Positions 12,737-24,959 of a stretch of 64,000 nucleotides of DNA are shown piece by piece (within the stretch, counting starts at the first letter, position 1; the number at the start of each line of letters is the position of its first letter). The notes under the pieces were generated by a model that did not search any database, was not told the origin of the DNA, and saw only the letters and a list, made by a program, of their open reading frames with translations. This DNA comes from Emydura subglobosa (Eukaryota > Chordata > Testudines > Chelidae), in the NCBI GenBank assembly GCA_007922225.1, contig ML679968.1, positions 8,553,022 to 8,617,021 on the forward strand. The letters are read 5' to 3'. The position numbers and the translations under genes were made by a program.

Positions 12737-12739
12737 TTA

Positions 12740-15296
12740 GACCTCTTTTTATCTCTCTTAAATGCATTCCTTCAGGTAAAAGGCTTTGCTTCCTGCACCT
12801 TTCGGGGTGGAACCACATGGTCCAACAATGCTTAGAATAGATTATTGGCCTGCAGCCTCCCTGTCTCCCAAGAGTGTTAACCTGACAGGCCCAAATGAGT
12901 TTGGCATCTGTAAGCTTTTTCCAGTGGGAGCCTGAGACAGTAGCTGATTAATGACTTGAAAACAGCTTCTTCAAAATAAAGCATTATTTATTCTTTCATC
13001 CACAGGTACACAAGCACACAGAGCAAAGGGTAAAAATGGTGAAGGGCTAAATACATACTTCCTCTTACCTAAACCTTAATCTTTCTTTGCAAGCATATGT
13101 AAATTCCCCTCATCTCACCTAACCCGTCTCTGGCTGGGAGATGCAGACTGTCCTGCTCACAGCATGCTCTCTCCATCTATGTGTGTTTTCTTGCATGCCT
13201 GTCAGCTCTCACTGACACTCCGTGGGCAGCCCCCCTTAGCTTATCCAATACCCCCTCCCTTTTCAAGGCCTAGGATCCTGTAAAGGTTTAGCATCCCCCT
13301 TTGATCCTCAGCTTATCCGTGGGAAGAGTAAACCACTCTTAGCCTGGGTGGAAACAACTTTTCCATTGTTTCATCCATGACTCTTGTCTCCGTCATTGTT
13401 TTACCTTTCTTGCTCGGTTCCTTTACCAATCCATTTTGATCTAAGCCCATAGCAAGTGACCCAGCATAAACAAACACACAGAGTCATGCACCACGTTAAT
13501 AGAAAATAATGCAGATATTTCCCAGTTCTCCACATCTCTCCATCCTTGCAAGTTAATGACCCTAAGCAGAAGCTACTCAAGACAATCTGCTACCCTAGGC
13601 AAAACTTCAGGGTGCTTCCCCCCATAGGTTGAGGGTGGCAGTGCATTAGGTCACAGTGCCACTCAAATTTGGCGCAACTGCCCTTCCATCATGATAGAGA
13701 GGCAGCTGGCCCTAAACAGCTGCCCAGAAATCTACCACCTTAGGCAGCTGCCTAGTTTGCCCATATTTAGAGCAGCTTATGACCAAAGAGACATTTCAAG
13801 CAAAGTTGTGAAAACCTTTGTACCTTTTTTTTCCTATATGTGGCAAACTTTTCCCAAGACTTCAGTATCTATAAATATTAGACAGAATGATTCACATCCT
13901 ATATTCAGCAAAGCCCAGGACGTTAAAGGTAGCAAAGTAAGTTTTTGTCTATTCTAAGTGTTAGCAAGGCAAAATGATATGTGCTTTCAGGACTTCCTTT
14001 GAATCTCCAAATGAAGGGGGACTGTATTTACTCAAGTCCAGTTCCTGAGCTATAAGGGGAAGTCTGACTGAACCATAACAATGAGCTAAAGTATGGAAGG
14101 AGGCTATGAATGATACTTCCACTGGTGAAGTAAAAGTAAAAGATACCCATTGGATAAAGGAACTCAATTTTTCTGTCTTTAGAGGAGAAGGAGCTTTGCC
14201 ATTGACTTCAAAGCAGGATTTAGCTCAGTTCCAATAGATCTTTATTGTATATGCAGCTCCTTGTTAAAAATAAATGAATATTTGGAACAGTGACCTGAAA
14301 CAGAGATTGCAAAAAGAAGGGAAAACCTACATGGTAACTCCGCTCTGGAACTCAATGGAGCATCTTATGGGTTTAAGACTTACCATATGTGTAAATATTT
14401 TAAGGATCAGAGCTTTCATGTGAAAGTTGATATGATGTATCCTCCTATGGACTCTATGTCTAGTCCCTGTTAAAACTTAGGTGTGAAAGTAAGGGGGAGC
14501 CTTTGGGAATTCAGTTGCCCTCTCTCCCGTAAAAGTGGAAGGAAGGTTCCCCTCTATTCCCTCTCCTGGACTTGGGCAAGATCAGCTCCTGTTCTTCCTG
14601 CATAGTCACGGCTAGTGAAATAATGACATATCAGACAAAGGTATCAGAAGTGGGAGGAGCAGGAGAAGCTGATGCCTGGTTGGGAAGTCTGTGGGACTAC
14701 AAGCCTTCTTGCCACAAGGTGAAGAGCACCCACATCTGACAGGAAAAACAGAATGGTCCTAGATTCCCATTGCTGCTTCTGCCTCTCATCCAGAGGACAG
14801 AGAGGGAACAAGAAGAGCCTCCAACTCTCTCTCCTGCCCAGGAGAAAAGAAGGATGCTGCCAACAACTGATGACATCCCTTTGCAGCTTCTGTGAAAAGC
14901 AGAAAGGTTCTGTCAGTTCCATTGCCCCTCCTGACAGTCCCTACTGCGGGAATGAATTGGGAGCTCAAGGTTATCCTCCTACAGAACTATGTACACCCAT
15001 GTGCACAAACACACACACACACACTTCTTTACTGGCTATAGGCCTGTTTTGGGACATGGACTCCTTTTAGATACACTTATTCTCTTGTTCTTATTGTCTT
15101 CCATATGCCATGTTTGCATCACAGAAAATGATGTAATGTCACTTCACTATTTGATGTCAACATCAGGTACAAAGATCAGAGAGACTTGCGCAGTTACAAA
15201 AGCAGAACGTGTTTTATTAATACAATGCTGAAATGACAGAAAAAAGTCCACACTACACTACTCCTGGGTGTAATGAGACTTTCAACGTTAACCCTA
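12740..15296. other. Intron, no recognised gene
   Basis: Intronic sequence. The segment around 13560-13780 may be an old DNA-transposon fragment, and 12860-13500 has an LTR-like base composition, but neither has clear ends. A short CA run sits at about 15003-15024. No exon or RNA gene was seen. Confidence 0.5.
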
Positions 15297-15297
15297 T

Positions 15298-15520
15298 AAG
15301 GCTATGTACACACTGATGGCGGCAAATTCGATCTATCCAGTTCGACTGAGCAGAAGTGAAGACCCGCTCAATCGATTCATTTAAACTACCTACCCAAAAA
15401 GCGTAGTGCTGCGTCGACGGGTATGCATTTCCCATTAGCACAGTGCAGGGGAGATGGCATGCTAAAAGGAAATTATGAAGTTGATGGGAGTTACGCAAAC
15501 TATATATACCACCAAACAGG
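15298..15520. mobile_element. DNA-transposon-like fragment
   Basis: Contains AAATTCGATCTATCC, CAGTTCGACTG, GACCCGCTCAATCGATT and GCGTCGACGGG, a TCGA-rich set typical of short sauropsid inverted-repeat elements. The start, near GGCTATGTACACAC, resembles the GTCTACAC terminal type. No matching right end or target duplication could be set. Confidence 0.45.
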
Positions 15521-15969
15521 TATGCTCTCCTCTCATTTTTATCTACTTTAACCACTGTTTAAAACCCACTAAATTGCTTGTCTGAGTGATTTTTCTTAGG
15601 GCTAGATTCTACTTCTGTGACTGGTGTAAATATAGAGTAGCTCCATAAAAGTCAATGCTTTATGGTGACTTAACTCAGATCAGAATGTGCTCCTTAGCAC
15701 CTTAGCTCCTTCACATACTTACAATACTCTGGGTAAGGTGCTATTTCCTTTTATCTGTTCTAAAATTTCTGCTGATCAATGTAATTTCTTCAAATGCCCC
15801 ACTGGTCCCATATTGTAAAATTGGAGGAAGAGGACAGTTTCTTATAGAACTACTCATTATTTTGTACAATTTTTTAAAATGTTTTTGTAAAACATCAGGG
15901 AGGTGAGGGTTTAAAGGCAAATAGTAGGAGGATGACCTAGAACATGAAACCTGATCCTGCACCCATTGA

Positions 15970-16195
15970 ATAATTCCCATCTCTTTTATAGCTCTTTTCA
16001 TCCATAGATCTCAAAGCACTTTACAAAGGTGTCAGTATCACAATCCCCATTTTCAAGTTGGGGAAATTCAGGCATAGGAGGGAAATGACTTGCCCAAAGT
16101 CACCCAGCAAGTGAGGGGCAACGCTCAGCCATAGAACCCCATTTTTCTGAGTCCCAGGCTGGTTCACAATCGTCTAGACCACACTACTGCCATGG
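15970..16195 (-). repeat. MIR-like tRNA-derived SINE
   Basis: The plus strand reads like the reverse complement of a MIR element: 'CAAAGCACTTTACAAAGG', then 'CCCCATTTTCAAGTTGGGGAAATTCAGGC', then 'GACTTGCCCAAAGTCACCCAGCAAGTGAGGGGCA', then an 'ATAGAACCC' segment corresponding to the B box. The element lies about 340 bases downstream of the exon at 16537 in gene orientation. Confidence 0.7.
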
Positions 16196-16536
16196 ACAAA
16201 GCACCCATTGACTTCAGGATAAGTCAATAGGGTTGTGGAGAGGATGGAATTAGGATTAGCAAAGGGATAACCAAAGAGAAGATGGAAAAGGAATTTAAAT
16301 TTTAATTTAAAACAAAACAAAAAAAAATCCATTAAAGAAATGAACTAGTTCAGAAAAGGCACTTCATAAGATTTTGTTGTCTTCATGTACAAAATTGCTA
16401 TAAAATGCACCACAACAGTGCTATGAAAAAGACTTTTTACTATTGTAAACAATGGTAAAATAATGGAATTTCTAATCCAAAGCAGAAAATGTCCATGAAA
16501 AGTTCTGTGTAGAATACAAGAAACTGTATACCATAC

Positions 16537-16696
16537 CTGTCTTTGGGTAACGGTATCCCAGCAAGTTTAACAATTGTAGGGAATATATCCATGTTACTTG
16601 TAGGCTCATCAATATGGGCACCTGCTTGAACCACTCCTGGCCAGTGAAGAAGACCTGGCACACGAATACCTCCTTCCCAGTTTGTAGATTTTCCAC
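16537..16696 (-). CDS. STS: Steryl-sulfatase-like arylsulfatase, internal exon with active-site Lys368
   Basis: Third exon of the sulfatase on the minus strand, with a CTTTCAG acceptor and a GTATGG donor. Two bases finish the split Gly codon, then 52 codons and AG, the start of an Arg codon (phase 1 in, phase 2 out, 160 nt). The protein begins [17 protein letters not shown]. The Lys falls at human STS 368, an active-site residue, and the [10 protein letters not shown] segment is the conserved sulfatase motif following it. The later stretch [20 protein letters not shown] is diagnostic for STS: Asp-Glu-Pro-Thr-Ser-Asn is shared with STS, while ARSE-type paralogues differ here. An overlapping ORF in another frame at 16472-16696 is a shadow. 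The intron to the next exon is about 8.8 kb. Confidence 0.96.
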
Positions 16697-18700
16697 CTGA
16701 AAGAGTTCATCACTTTTAGCAGAAAGTCATTTCTCCTTCAGAAATGCCAGGTAAACACCATCATTTTGTTTTCTCTTTACAAATACTGTGTATGCCACCC
16801 TTGCCAACTGGTTATTTTATTTGCACTAAATGTAATATTCTTTTACTCGGCTGATGTTCTTCCCCCTTGATTCACTGACATACACACATACTATTGACTA
16901 AGATAAATCAGACACTGCTTTAAATTTATTTTGTTTATTTTTACAGCTGAAATGCTAGAACAGTTGGAGAGAAAATAATAATCCCTCATAAATATTTTGC
17001 CTGGGTCACGTGGCATAAAGACATGTACAGAATTAATTCAAAGCAGAAGCCAAAGTACAGTTTGTGTACAGAACTGAGGCTTGAACACCCAGAAAAGTTT
17101 TGCGACATTTTATTACAATTACTGCCATGTGGCTGATAGCGGGGCAAAAAATATTGATTTTTAACATTGTTATTGGATTCTGTAATTAAACACATCAGGA
17201 AGGAAGATACTGCAATAATTTTCAAGGATTTCTGGATGTCCTGAAGATCTCTCTCTTTTTTTTTTTACATGACAATAATCTTTATAATTCTGTCATCCAA
17301 GTAATCAGACTGAGTGCATTCAACATGCTACTTACAAACACATATTTCCTTCTTTTAGATTACATGACACTCATCACTGCCCTGGTCATCCAGTTCTCTC
17401 TGTCTAACATAAAAGCTCATCACATATTTATTAGACAGACAACATACCTATTCATTACTTAGTGAGATGTGATTGACACAAATCTATCAAATATTGTAAT
17501 TAATTGCTTACATAGTATTGTGGATAGGCACAGTGCTCCAAAGTGTTTTAAAAATGAATATATGAATTTGGAAAAAGTTCCTGACTGAAAGAATTTATCA
17601 GTCCTGCTGTCACTGAAGTCAGTGGCACAGTTCTCAAATGACATGTTCATTTACAGGAGTAATTGGTGGGTTATTGATTGGGAGCAGACAGATCAACTCA
17701 TGTCCTCAGAATAAACTGAGTTTACTGAAATCCAGTGTAGCTAAATTTATAAATAAAGGTTTGATAGTTTGGATATATTCACTGATGTGAATGGTATCTT
17801 TCCTAAATAGGACTTAGATACACTCTTGACTAGAATTGCCTATTTTGACGATAAATGTATTATTTTTTCTGAAGTTTGGCTTCCAGCTTTCCATCACACT
17901 GATCTTTCTGAGATGCACCAAATTTCACAAGGAGAGTGGAATTTCTGACCAAGGTGGTAACCATGGGCTCAGTCATGAGAAAAGGTCTCCAGGTCTTATA
18001 ACAGTGTTTGGGAATCCTATAGGGACTTTGCATGGGCCCTTTAGGAATTCTTTAGGGCCTTAGATTGTAATAGGCTGGCTTTCGTTAGAATATCATGATT
18101 ATCTTCATGAAAGGGAAGCATCTTCTGTTTTTCCTCTAGATATACACAGTCCCTGGATACCACCTGCTGCTCTGTGGAGACTACTGACAGCTTAATGGCC
18201 TCATAGCTTCAAAATTATCTAAGGCAAATTGCCTTGCTGGGGTTTGTGTACTTATTTCTCAGGGGATCATTCCCACTTCTTCAGATATCATGATGAGACT
18301 CACTGAATTGAGATTGGTGGCATTCTGATTTGCTCTGAAAAGATAAATAGGAATGAAAAACTGTAAAAGTGGAAGGAGGACCTGGAACTCTAATCTCTAG
18401 AGTGACTGACACATGCAGTAGCAATCTGCAGAATCAGAATAGCCAGAGTGAACAATGAAACAAGTGTATCAGAAGAAGAAAAGAGTAAACCCATTGAAAA
18501 TAAAATACTTCTTGGGAAATTGCAACATGAAGAGAGTTGAGGCAGGTGGGAAGAAGAAGATACATTTTCTTCCTGGATTCTGGTGAATACTGAATTGAAA
18601 AACTGCTGAGAAATCTGCCTTCACCCACTCAGGGAAGGATCACTCGGCAGACTTTGCCTCTCAGTATGTGCAAAGGAGCCCAAGAAGCAAAAGGGGCAGA
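16697..18700. other. Intron, no recognised feature
   Basis: AT-rich intron directly upstream (in gene sense) of the exon at 16537-16696. A pyrimidine-rich tract occurs near 17250. No repeats with clear borders and no exon were seen. Confidence 0.5.
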
Positions 18701-18711
18701 AATGCTGCTGG

Positions 18712-19400
18712 AGACATAAGGTGCTCCACAAGGATTAACTCTTTCTCCAGTCCTTTTCAATATCTACATGCTTTCACTGAAGAACTGGTCAAACAACATG
18801 GACTCAAGTTCCTTTAACATGCAGATGAACACTACCACCAAGATGGCCCAGTGCTTGGATGAGATCAGCTCTTGGCTGACGCTGAACCCAAGCAAGACAG
18901 AGGTGATGCTTGTGGGCAAAGGGAAGTATTTTGAAGAGTTTGCAGTCACAGTGCAGTCTCTATTGGTTGACAATACACAGCCACAATTGGTCGATGCAGT
19001 TTGTAGTCTTGGCATATTCTCAGATTCCTTTGCCCAAGCACAGATCTCACATAGCAGTATCTGCAAGTACGCTTTCTACCATGTCAGCTTGGCTAGGAAA
19101 CTCCAGCCCATCCTGGTGCACAAAGACATGGCCTCAGTTATTCGTGCCTTTGTCACCTTTTGGCTGGATTACCGCAATGCAACATACCTGGGCATGAAAC
19201 ATTCCGTGATTAGGAAACTCTGACTAATTCAGAATGCTGAAAGGTATCTCCTCAGCAACACAGGCTGCCATAAACACATCAGACCTGTCCACCGTTCTCT
19301 ACATTGGCTTCCCATCAATCAAGTTCAAGATCTCAGTCCTTATCATCATGGTGCTTCGTGACCAGTGCCAAGGATATCTAGAAGATAATCTAAAGCCATG
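18712..19400 (+). pseudogene. L2-like LINE reverse-transcriptase relic
   Basis: The translated strand shows the order of an L2-type non-LTR retrotransposon. It starts with GAPQGLTLSPVLFNIYM (the GVPQGSVLSPLLFN motif). The catalytic YADD box is decayed: it lies in a shifted frame as HADE near 18820. Then come a CLDEISSWLTLNPSKTEVML segment, an L-x-LG-x-x-x-D-like segment, 'MASVIRAFVTFWLDYRNATY', 'RKL..IQNAERYL' and 'HWLPI' in broken frames. A 151-codon open stretch at 18768-19223 is a surviving part, not a host gene. It is 5'-truncated, as usual for LINE copies. Confidence 0.8.
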
Positions 19401-19479
19401 GAATGAACATTGTGGTTGACAACTACAAGGCTCTGGCACAATAGAATTCTCAATCATAACAGCAGAGCTCAGCTGCATA

Positions 19480-20795
19480 GGAGGTAGGGGTCTTCGCGTG
19501 GCGACCAGGTTCCACGCCGCCTCGGTGCGGGGTGGCCCCTCGGTGCCAAATCCTCCAACGGTGACCTGGTTCTGCGCTGCCTCGGTGTGGGTGAACTCGG
19601 TGCTGTGGATGCAGAGCCGGAGCTGTCTGAGCATCACCTGGTGGACCTCGAACAGTGCCGCCTCTTGGTCTGCACTGCCTCCGGTGCTGGGGACTGACGT
19701 CGCCGCCGAGCGGGAGACACTGCATCCCAAGTCGAAGCAGGCCGGCTCGACAATGCCGACCTGGAGCGATTGCTGGGGGAGCGTCTTCGTTCTACCCCCA
19801 GTGGCCGTCTGATGGGAGATCTTCCTCTCCATACCAGTGATCTCTACCGCCCTTCAGGGGGACCCAATGCGGGCTTTCCCCGGGACACTGGCCCCTTCTC
19901 CCTCAGTGGACGGGGGGGCGGAGGTGGCTTGGGCAAGGTCAACAAGGCTATTGCTGCCTGAAATCCCTCTGGTGTCAACAGCGTCGGCAGGGGCACTCTC
20001 CCACTTCCAGGAGTCGGGGGAGGCTCCCTGCTCGGAGATGCAGGCACCGGAGAAGGCTTGACGGGCCGTGGCTGGTGCATCTCCGCACTTGACCCTGCCC
20101 ATACTGATGGAGCAGCAGAGTGTCCATGCTCCGCGCATTGCCTCTTCTTCTTCGGCACCAGGGACCTTGCTCGGTGCCAAGTCAATCTTGGTGCTGGTGG
20201 TGCACTCTGCACCGAGGTGATGCTCGGTGCTGTGGAGTGGGACGGCTCGGACACCGGGCGGAGCACTGACTCCATTAGCAGGGCTTTTAACTAGATCTCT
20301 CGGTCCTTCTGTGTCCGCAGTTTAAAAGCCCTGCAGATCTTACATTTATCCTTCCTGTGTTCTTCCCCCAGTCACTTAAGCCACCGATCGTGGGGGTCGC
20401 TGAGTGGGAAAGCCTTCCCGCAAGAGGCACATGGCTTAAACCCAGGCGACCGGGCATGGCCTGGCTATCCTAAGTCCCTGAGGGACTTCCTATCTAACTA
20501 CACTTAACACCACTTAACAACTACTTAAAACTAACTAAAGTACTTTGAATAACAGAGTTCAAACAAGGGGAAGGGTACTTGCAAAGAGCAAGGCTAGTTC
20601 CAGCAACCATCACAGGTGGAAAGTAGGAACTGAGGGGGCGTAGGGCCGGCAGTGCCTCATATATTGCGGCATGCATGCGGGACTCCAGGGGGCACCAGAG
20701 CCAGGGTCTGCTAAGGGGAAAAAAGTTCCGGGAACCGTGCATAGTGGCGTGCACTCACCTATAATGGAATGGACATGAGCAATCACTTGAAGAAG
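19480..20795 (-). pseudogene. DIRS-like retroelement 5' end and ORF1 relic, GC-rich
   Basis: Read on the minus strand it starts CTTCTTCAAGTGATTGCTCA at 20795, resembling the terminal sequence of DIRS-type elements of turtles and crocodilians. A leader follows, then a gag-like ORF1. A Cys-Ala-Ser-Cys pair and a Cys-Lys-Ile-Cys pair about 30 codons apart form a zinc-finger-like unit at about 20325-20435, with one stop codon between them. Next comes a Ser/Pro/Ala-rich stretch including HRARSLVPKKKRQCAEHG and PSPVPASPS (19844-20275). The 19480-19840 part repeats CTCGGTGC-type units. Stops break the frame, and no tyrosine recombinase or RT region remains. The local GC rise comes from this element and is not evidence for a promoter. 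Confidence 0.65.
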
Positions 20796-22985
20796 TATAA
20801 AAGACTAGACATGAACCCTGCACCACAGCAGGTCTACTTCCTCACTTGTTTCTGCAAAGATGCTACCACCATTTTGCTTCCAGGAAGCAGACAAGCTGTT
20901 AAGTCCTGTGGCTGCTGAGGAAACTGTGTCCGATGACACCAGAAGCATTACCAACACTCACAATACAATCAAGAACCTCATGATATTTGATATTTTTCTT
21001 AAACCCCAGCTGTTTCAATAAAGTGTCTGCATGAGAATCTCAGCTTTTCTTTTAAAAAGATAAGTTTCTAGCCCTACTGATGGCAGAGAAAAGCTTGAAA
21101 ATGTGAAGCATCCTAAAGGCTCAGAAACCAGAAGGCAAATGAAAAGAACCCAAACTTACTACTTAAAAATAAAACTTATATTTTAGGGCCTGACTCATTA
21201 TTTTTGAATACCTGGGTTTGGCAATATTACAAAAGAGGAGGAGGAGCAGCCCCTGAGTCCATATGCAGCAATATGCATCCTAACAGAGACATATATTCCC
21301 TCTTAAAGTTCTTTTAACGTGTTTAAAAGCTGAACAACAACAAACCAGTTTGTATTTGTATGCACTGATGTCTACACTTTCAGAGTGGTTACAGCCTTCA
21401 GCCTTAAATCAGTTGAATAGATGATATTCTCCATTTCCTCAGAAGAAAACTGTAGGTGCAGATAAAGTACAGATACAACTCTCTTTTGTCACCTACAGAG
21501 AGATCCCAAATTTCCATTTCCATTGAAAATGTATCTTTTTCTCCCTTGCATAAACTTCTAATTCACATTGACTGCCATTGTTTAACTTAATAGCAAGTAT
21601 TTTGGGGTAGTTTGTAAGAAAGATGCATTAGGGCCACTGTGTGATTCTGTTGCACAGCCCTATTAATATTTCGGCTTGGTTCTCACAGAATGACCAAAAC
21701 TGTTTAAAAGATATATAGATAGATAAGTGATCGATCTCTCTCTCTCTCACTGTAGTCTAATCAGGCTAAACTGTTCTTCCTACCCAGGCATATGAGGAAG
21801 TGGGCTCCCTCAGCTTATTTATTCTTTTGAATGAAGGGAGAATAAGCAGAAATGAATTACTTTGCCCACCTGTACTGGACTTTTGGTTATGAATATCTAT
21901 GATAAAAATTCGTTGCTATTTCTGGTCTTTATACAGCACACCATTTTTAACGGCAAAACCATCTGCTAGCCCCTCAGCATTATCTATTTTCAGTGTTCTG
22001 TCAAGTGTTGGAGGGTTTTTTTTTGTTTGTTTATTTTTTGTTCTATTTTATAATTTGAATTGTCCTGGTTCTCATGCAAGAAGAATTGATAAACATAGAT
22101 GGTGAATGCAAACTGCGTCTAAGCTGATCCTCTTCTCAAACAAATGACCTTATTGCTCAGGATAGTGTATTTTATTTGGAAAATCAGGATGGTTTGATGA
22201 TTCTAAAAGTACAATAGTAGAATAAACTGGAGACAAAGAGTGAAGTCCTGGTCCAGTGAAGTTAATGGAAAAACTCCCACTGACTTTGATAGGGTTAGTT
22301 TTCACCCAGTATTATTAACTTAAATTCTGCAACAAAAACAACATAGCCACTTGATTTTCATGTTGATTTGCATGCTAGTTCCAAACAAAAAAATCTTAAT
22401 ATTTTTAAACATTGATGAAGAAGCTTAACACTGTAGCACATCACATTGCAGAAGATTATTATTTACACCCCTTTCTTAGCCTAACAGAACTACTCACATA
22501 CATAAGTTCTACTAGATGTGAATAAGGGTTGAAGAATCAGGGCCTGAGTCTTCAGCAGACATTGATCGTATGAATCATACTCCAACAGACATTAACAGAT
22601 ACATTAGCTATGAACATATTTACAATCACAGAATTCAGAGGTAAAAGTATTATAGCTTAATTAGGGAGCAGTGAAAAGCTAACTTAGCTGTCTCCACTAT
22701 TTTCTTATTTATCTATTTGTATCTTATTTTTTGAATAGAATGAATATTGTCTCATGTGCAGCCGCTTAGCTACATCATGGAGGAAGAGTCTAGAATGGAA
22801 GATAATTGTAACAGTTTTCACTATGAATGTATACGCTTCCAAAAGTCTCAGTAATTGAAATCAGAGGAGGAGCAGTAGCCAGGAAAACGTCCAAGGCAAA
22901 TGAAACTTCAAAGTCAAATATAGTTCATATGGGTTTGATATTTAGTGTGAATGTTTTAAATAATCCATGTTAAGAGCAGTGCCAC
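20796..22985. other. Intron, no recognised gene
   Basis: AT-rich intronic DNA. The first 200 bases, with 'AGTATAAAAGACTAGACATG', may be target sequence or another repeat. A short CTCTCT run is near 21737. A partial inverted-repeat element of the 'AATGGGAGTCTTTCCATTGACTTC' type lies at about 22235-22305. No exon was seen. Confidence 0.5.
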
Positions 22986-22989
22986 AATT

Positions 22990-23110
22990 CAAAGTAATGA
23001 TAGTATTACAATAGTACCCAAATGCCCAACTCAATATCAGGGCCCGTTGTGCTAAAGACTGTACAAATGCAGAGGAACATATTGTCCCCACTCCAATTAT
23101 TACTGGATGC
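22990..23110 (-). repeat. Ancient interspersed repeat, copy 1
   Basis: The plus strand contains 'CAGGGCCCGTTGTGCTAAAGACTGTACAAATGCAGAGG', the core of a widespread sauropsid repeat ('CCCCATTGTGCTAGGCGCTGTACAAACAC'). A second copy is at 63410-63540. Strand and family are uncertain. Confidence 0.5.
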
Positions 23111-23333
23111 AAAAGACATCTGATATATCTGTGTGTTTGTCTCTGAAAAAAGATAGCATAAACAGAGTACCAATAGATAAAAAGGGACTTGGCCAAACAA
23201 AAACCAAGAAACCAAGGTGTATCAGAGTTACATCAGACCCAACAAAATGATAATAATGGGGGAATTCAGCTATCCGCATATAAACAGGTCAAATGGGACA
23301 AAGTTTACAGAAATAATTTCTCAATATTCCAAT

Positions 23334-23585
23334 GCCAGGTCTAAGCTACAAAATTAGGCTGACCCAGCCACATTGCTCAAGAGTGTGAAAAATCTAAGTG
23401 ATGTAATTAAGTTGATATAACCCCCAGAGTAGACAGTGCTAGGTCGTTGAGAGAATTCTTCTGTCATCTAAGCTACCATCTCTCAAATAGGTGGATTAAC
23501 TATGCAGGCAGGCAAACCCCTCCCATCACTGTAGTGAGTATCTACACTGAAGCACTATAACAGCAAAATCACTAATGTTGCTAAG
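23334..23585 (+). mobile_element. Inverted-repeat DNA transposon (MITE), near-complete copy
   Basis: Starts near CCAGGTCTAAGCTAC and ends after GTATCTACACTGAAGC. The middle holds GAGTGTGAAAAATC, GTAGACAGTGCTAGGTCG, GAGAGAATTCTTCTGTC and CTCAAATAGGTGGATTA. The same order, reversed, is seen in the split element at 452-1345, so the two copies are the same family. No coding sequence. Confidence 0.65.
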
Positions 23586-24080
23586 AAGCTGATATATGGA
23601 CTCTGAAATCTTATGTATGTATCTGATTGCTTTCACCATTTAACAGCTTTTTTCTTTTCTTTTCTTTTCTTTTCTTTTCTTTTCCTTTCTAATAAACCTT
23701 TGGTTTCAGATACTAAAGGATTGGCTGGCCATGTGGCATTTTAGGTAAGATCCAAACCTGTATTGATCTGGTAATGTTGCTGGCCCTTTGGCGATCAGAA
23801 GAACATTTTGTATAATGAGTAAAGTTTTAAGTAACCTCTCACTTATTGGACCTATTTGCTGATTGGGAGCCAGAGACTAGAATGCAATAAAGGGGGTTGT
23901 GTGATTTCTTTTCCCCCCCAGCTTCTTGATAACCACTGTGCGGAATCAGGAGGACAGTTTGTGACTGGTTGATGAATCTAACTACAGTGTTAACCACCAG
24001 TTTTGGGGGAATCTGCTCTCCTTTTTGAAGCCTGGCCTGATCTTGGCATTTTCAATGTGGGCTACCCTAGGCATCTTGGG
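23586..24080 (+). mobile_element. LTR-like repeat family A, partial copy
   Basis: About 490 bp resemble 58800-59285 in the same orientation. Shared segments include 'ATCTGATTGCTTTCACCATTTAACA', 'ACTAAAGGATTGGCTGGC', 'TTGATCTGGTAATG', 'GCTGATTGGGAGCCAGAGACT' and 'GATCTTGGCATTTTCA'. A polyadenylation signal AATAAA lies at 23691-23696. The 5' (U3/TATA) half seen in the other copy is absent here. LTR class is inferred. Confidence 0.6.
23648..23690 (+). repeat. (TTTTC)n microsatellite inside LTR-like copy
   Basis: About eight TTTTC units, slightly imperfect at the 3' end. The related copy at 58870-58900 has only TTTCTTTCCTTTT at this place, so the tract expanded within this copy. Confidence 0.9.
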
Positions 24081-24170
24081 TCACACTAAGTACATAGCCA
24101 GGCCCTGAGTCAGGGTTGGACTACTTGCCCTGAAAGACACACTATGATGTCTTCACTGCTTTTCTTACCT

Positions 24171-24291
24171 AGGGTGACCAGATAGCAAGTCTGAAAAATC
24201 AGGATGGGGTGGGGGTAATAGGCATCTGTATAAGACAAAGCCCTGAATACCAGGACTGTCCCTATAAAATCAGGACATCTTGTCACCCTAC
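24171..24291. mobile_element. hAT-like MITE with 8-bp target duplication
   Basis: A 121-bp element with ends AGGGTGACCAGAT and, inverted, (GT)AGGGTGACAAGAT. TCTTACCT stands at 24163-24170 and again at 24292-24299, an exact 8-bp duplication as made by hAT transposases. The two ends are offset by two bases, suggesting a small change at the right end. The inside 'CTATAAAATCAGGACA' matches a common sauropsid short element. Confidence 0.75.
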
Positions 24292-24959
24292 TCTTACCTG
24301 CATTAGCAGGATTCAAGATTGCTTGGATGGTCTAGCCCATGCACAGCTTTTGCTGTGTAAGTTTCAGTGACCACAATATAACATCCTAGGGAAAGGGAAG
24401 GTACAAAAGATAGACACAGTAACACAGATTTAGAAAGGGAGCGGTCAATAAAATGCGGAAGTTTGTCAATATGGTCCTGAACTCAAAAGTAAATTAAGTA
24501 AAACCCTTAAATCTGACCATGGAAAACAATGTCTCAGAACAATGTCTCTGCATACATCAGAACAAATTCAAAACCAGGAAGTCCAGAAATAAACAACTAT
24601 GGCTAAATGAACCAAACAGATATCCTTCAATATTTGGAACTTTAACCCCAGTACAACCAATAAACAGGAGCATAATTTACAGCAGCCAATGAGTAAAAAG
24701 GGAAATTAGGAGAACTAATATAGATTTTGAAGAGGAGATTGGAGAAGATACCTATCCCTGACCAAATCACTTCTGGTAATGAAGATGAGGTAGCCTCAAA
24801 GATTGAGGAATCAGAAGTGGTGCTGGAAGAAATCAATAATTTAAAAAAAAACCAGTAACTCACCACATCCAGATATACAAGTAAAACGTAACTGAGCTGC
24901 TAGCAAAAATATGCAATCTCTCATTATATTCAGTTACTGTAGTGGAGGATTAAAGGGGA

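Noticed and set aside
16472..16696. ORF overlapping the third sulfatase exon in another frame
   Set aside because: The sulfatase frame is conserved and splice-bounded; this is a shadow.
18768..19223. 151-codon plus-strand ORF as a host gene
   Set aside because: It is a surviving frame of an L2-like reverse transcriptase with a shifted catalytic box.
19299..19832. 177-codon minus-strand ORF
   Set aside because: It crosses the join of the L2-like and DIRS-like relics and does not match a protein family as a whole.
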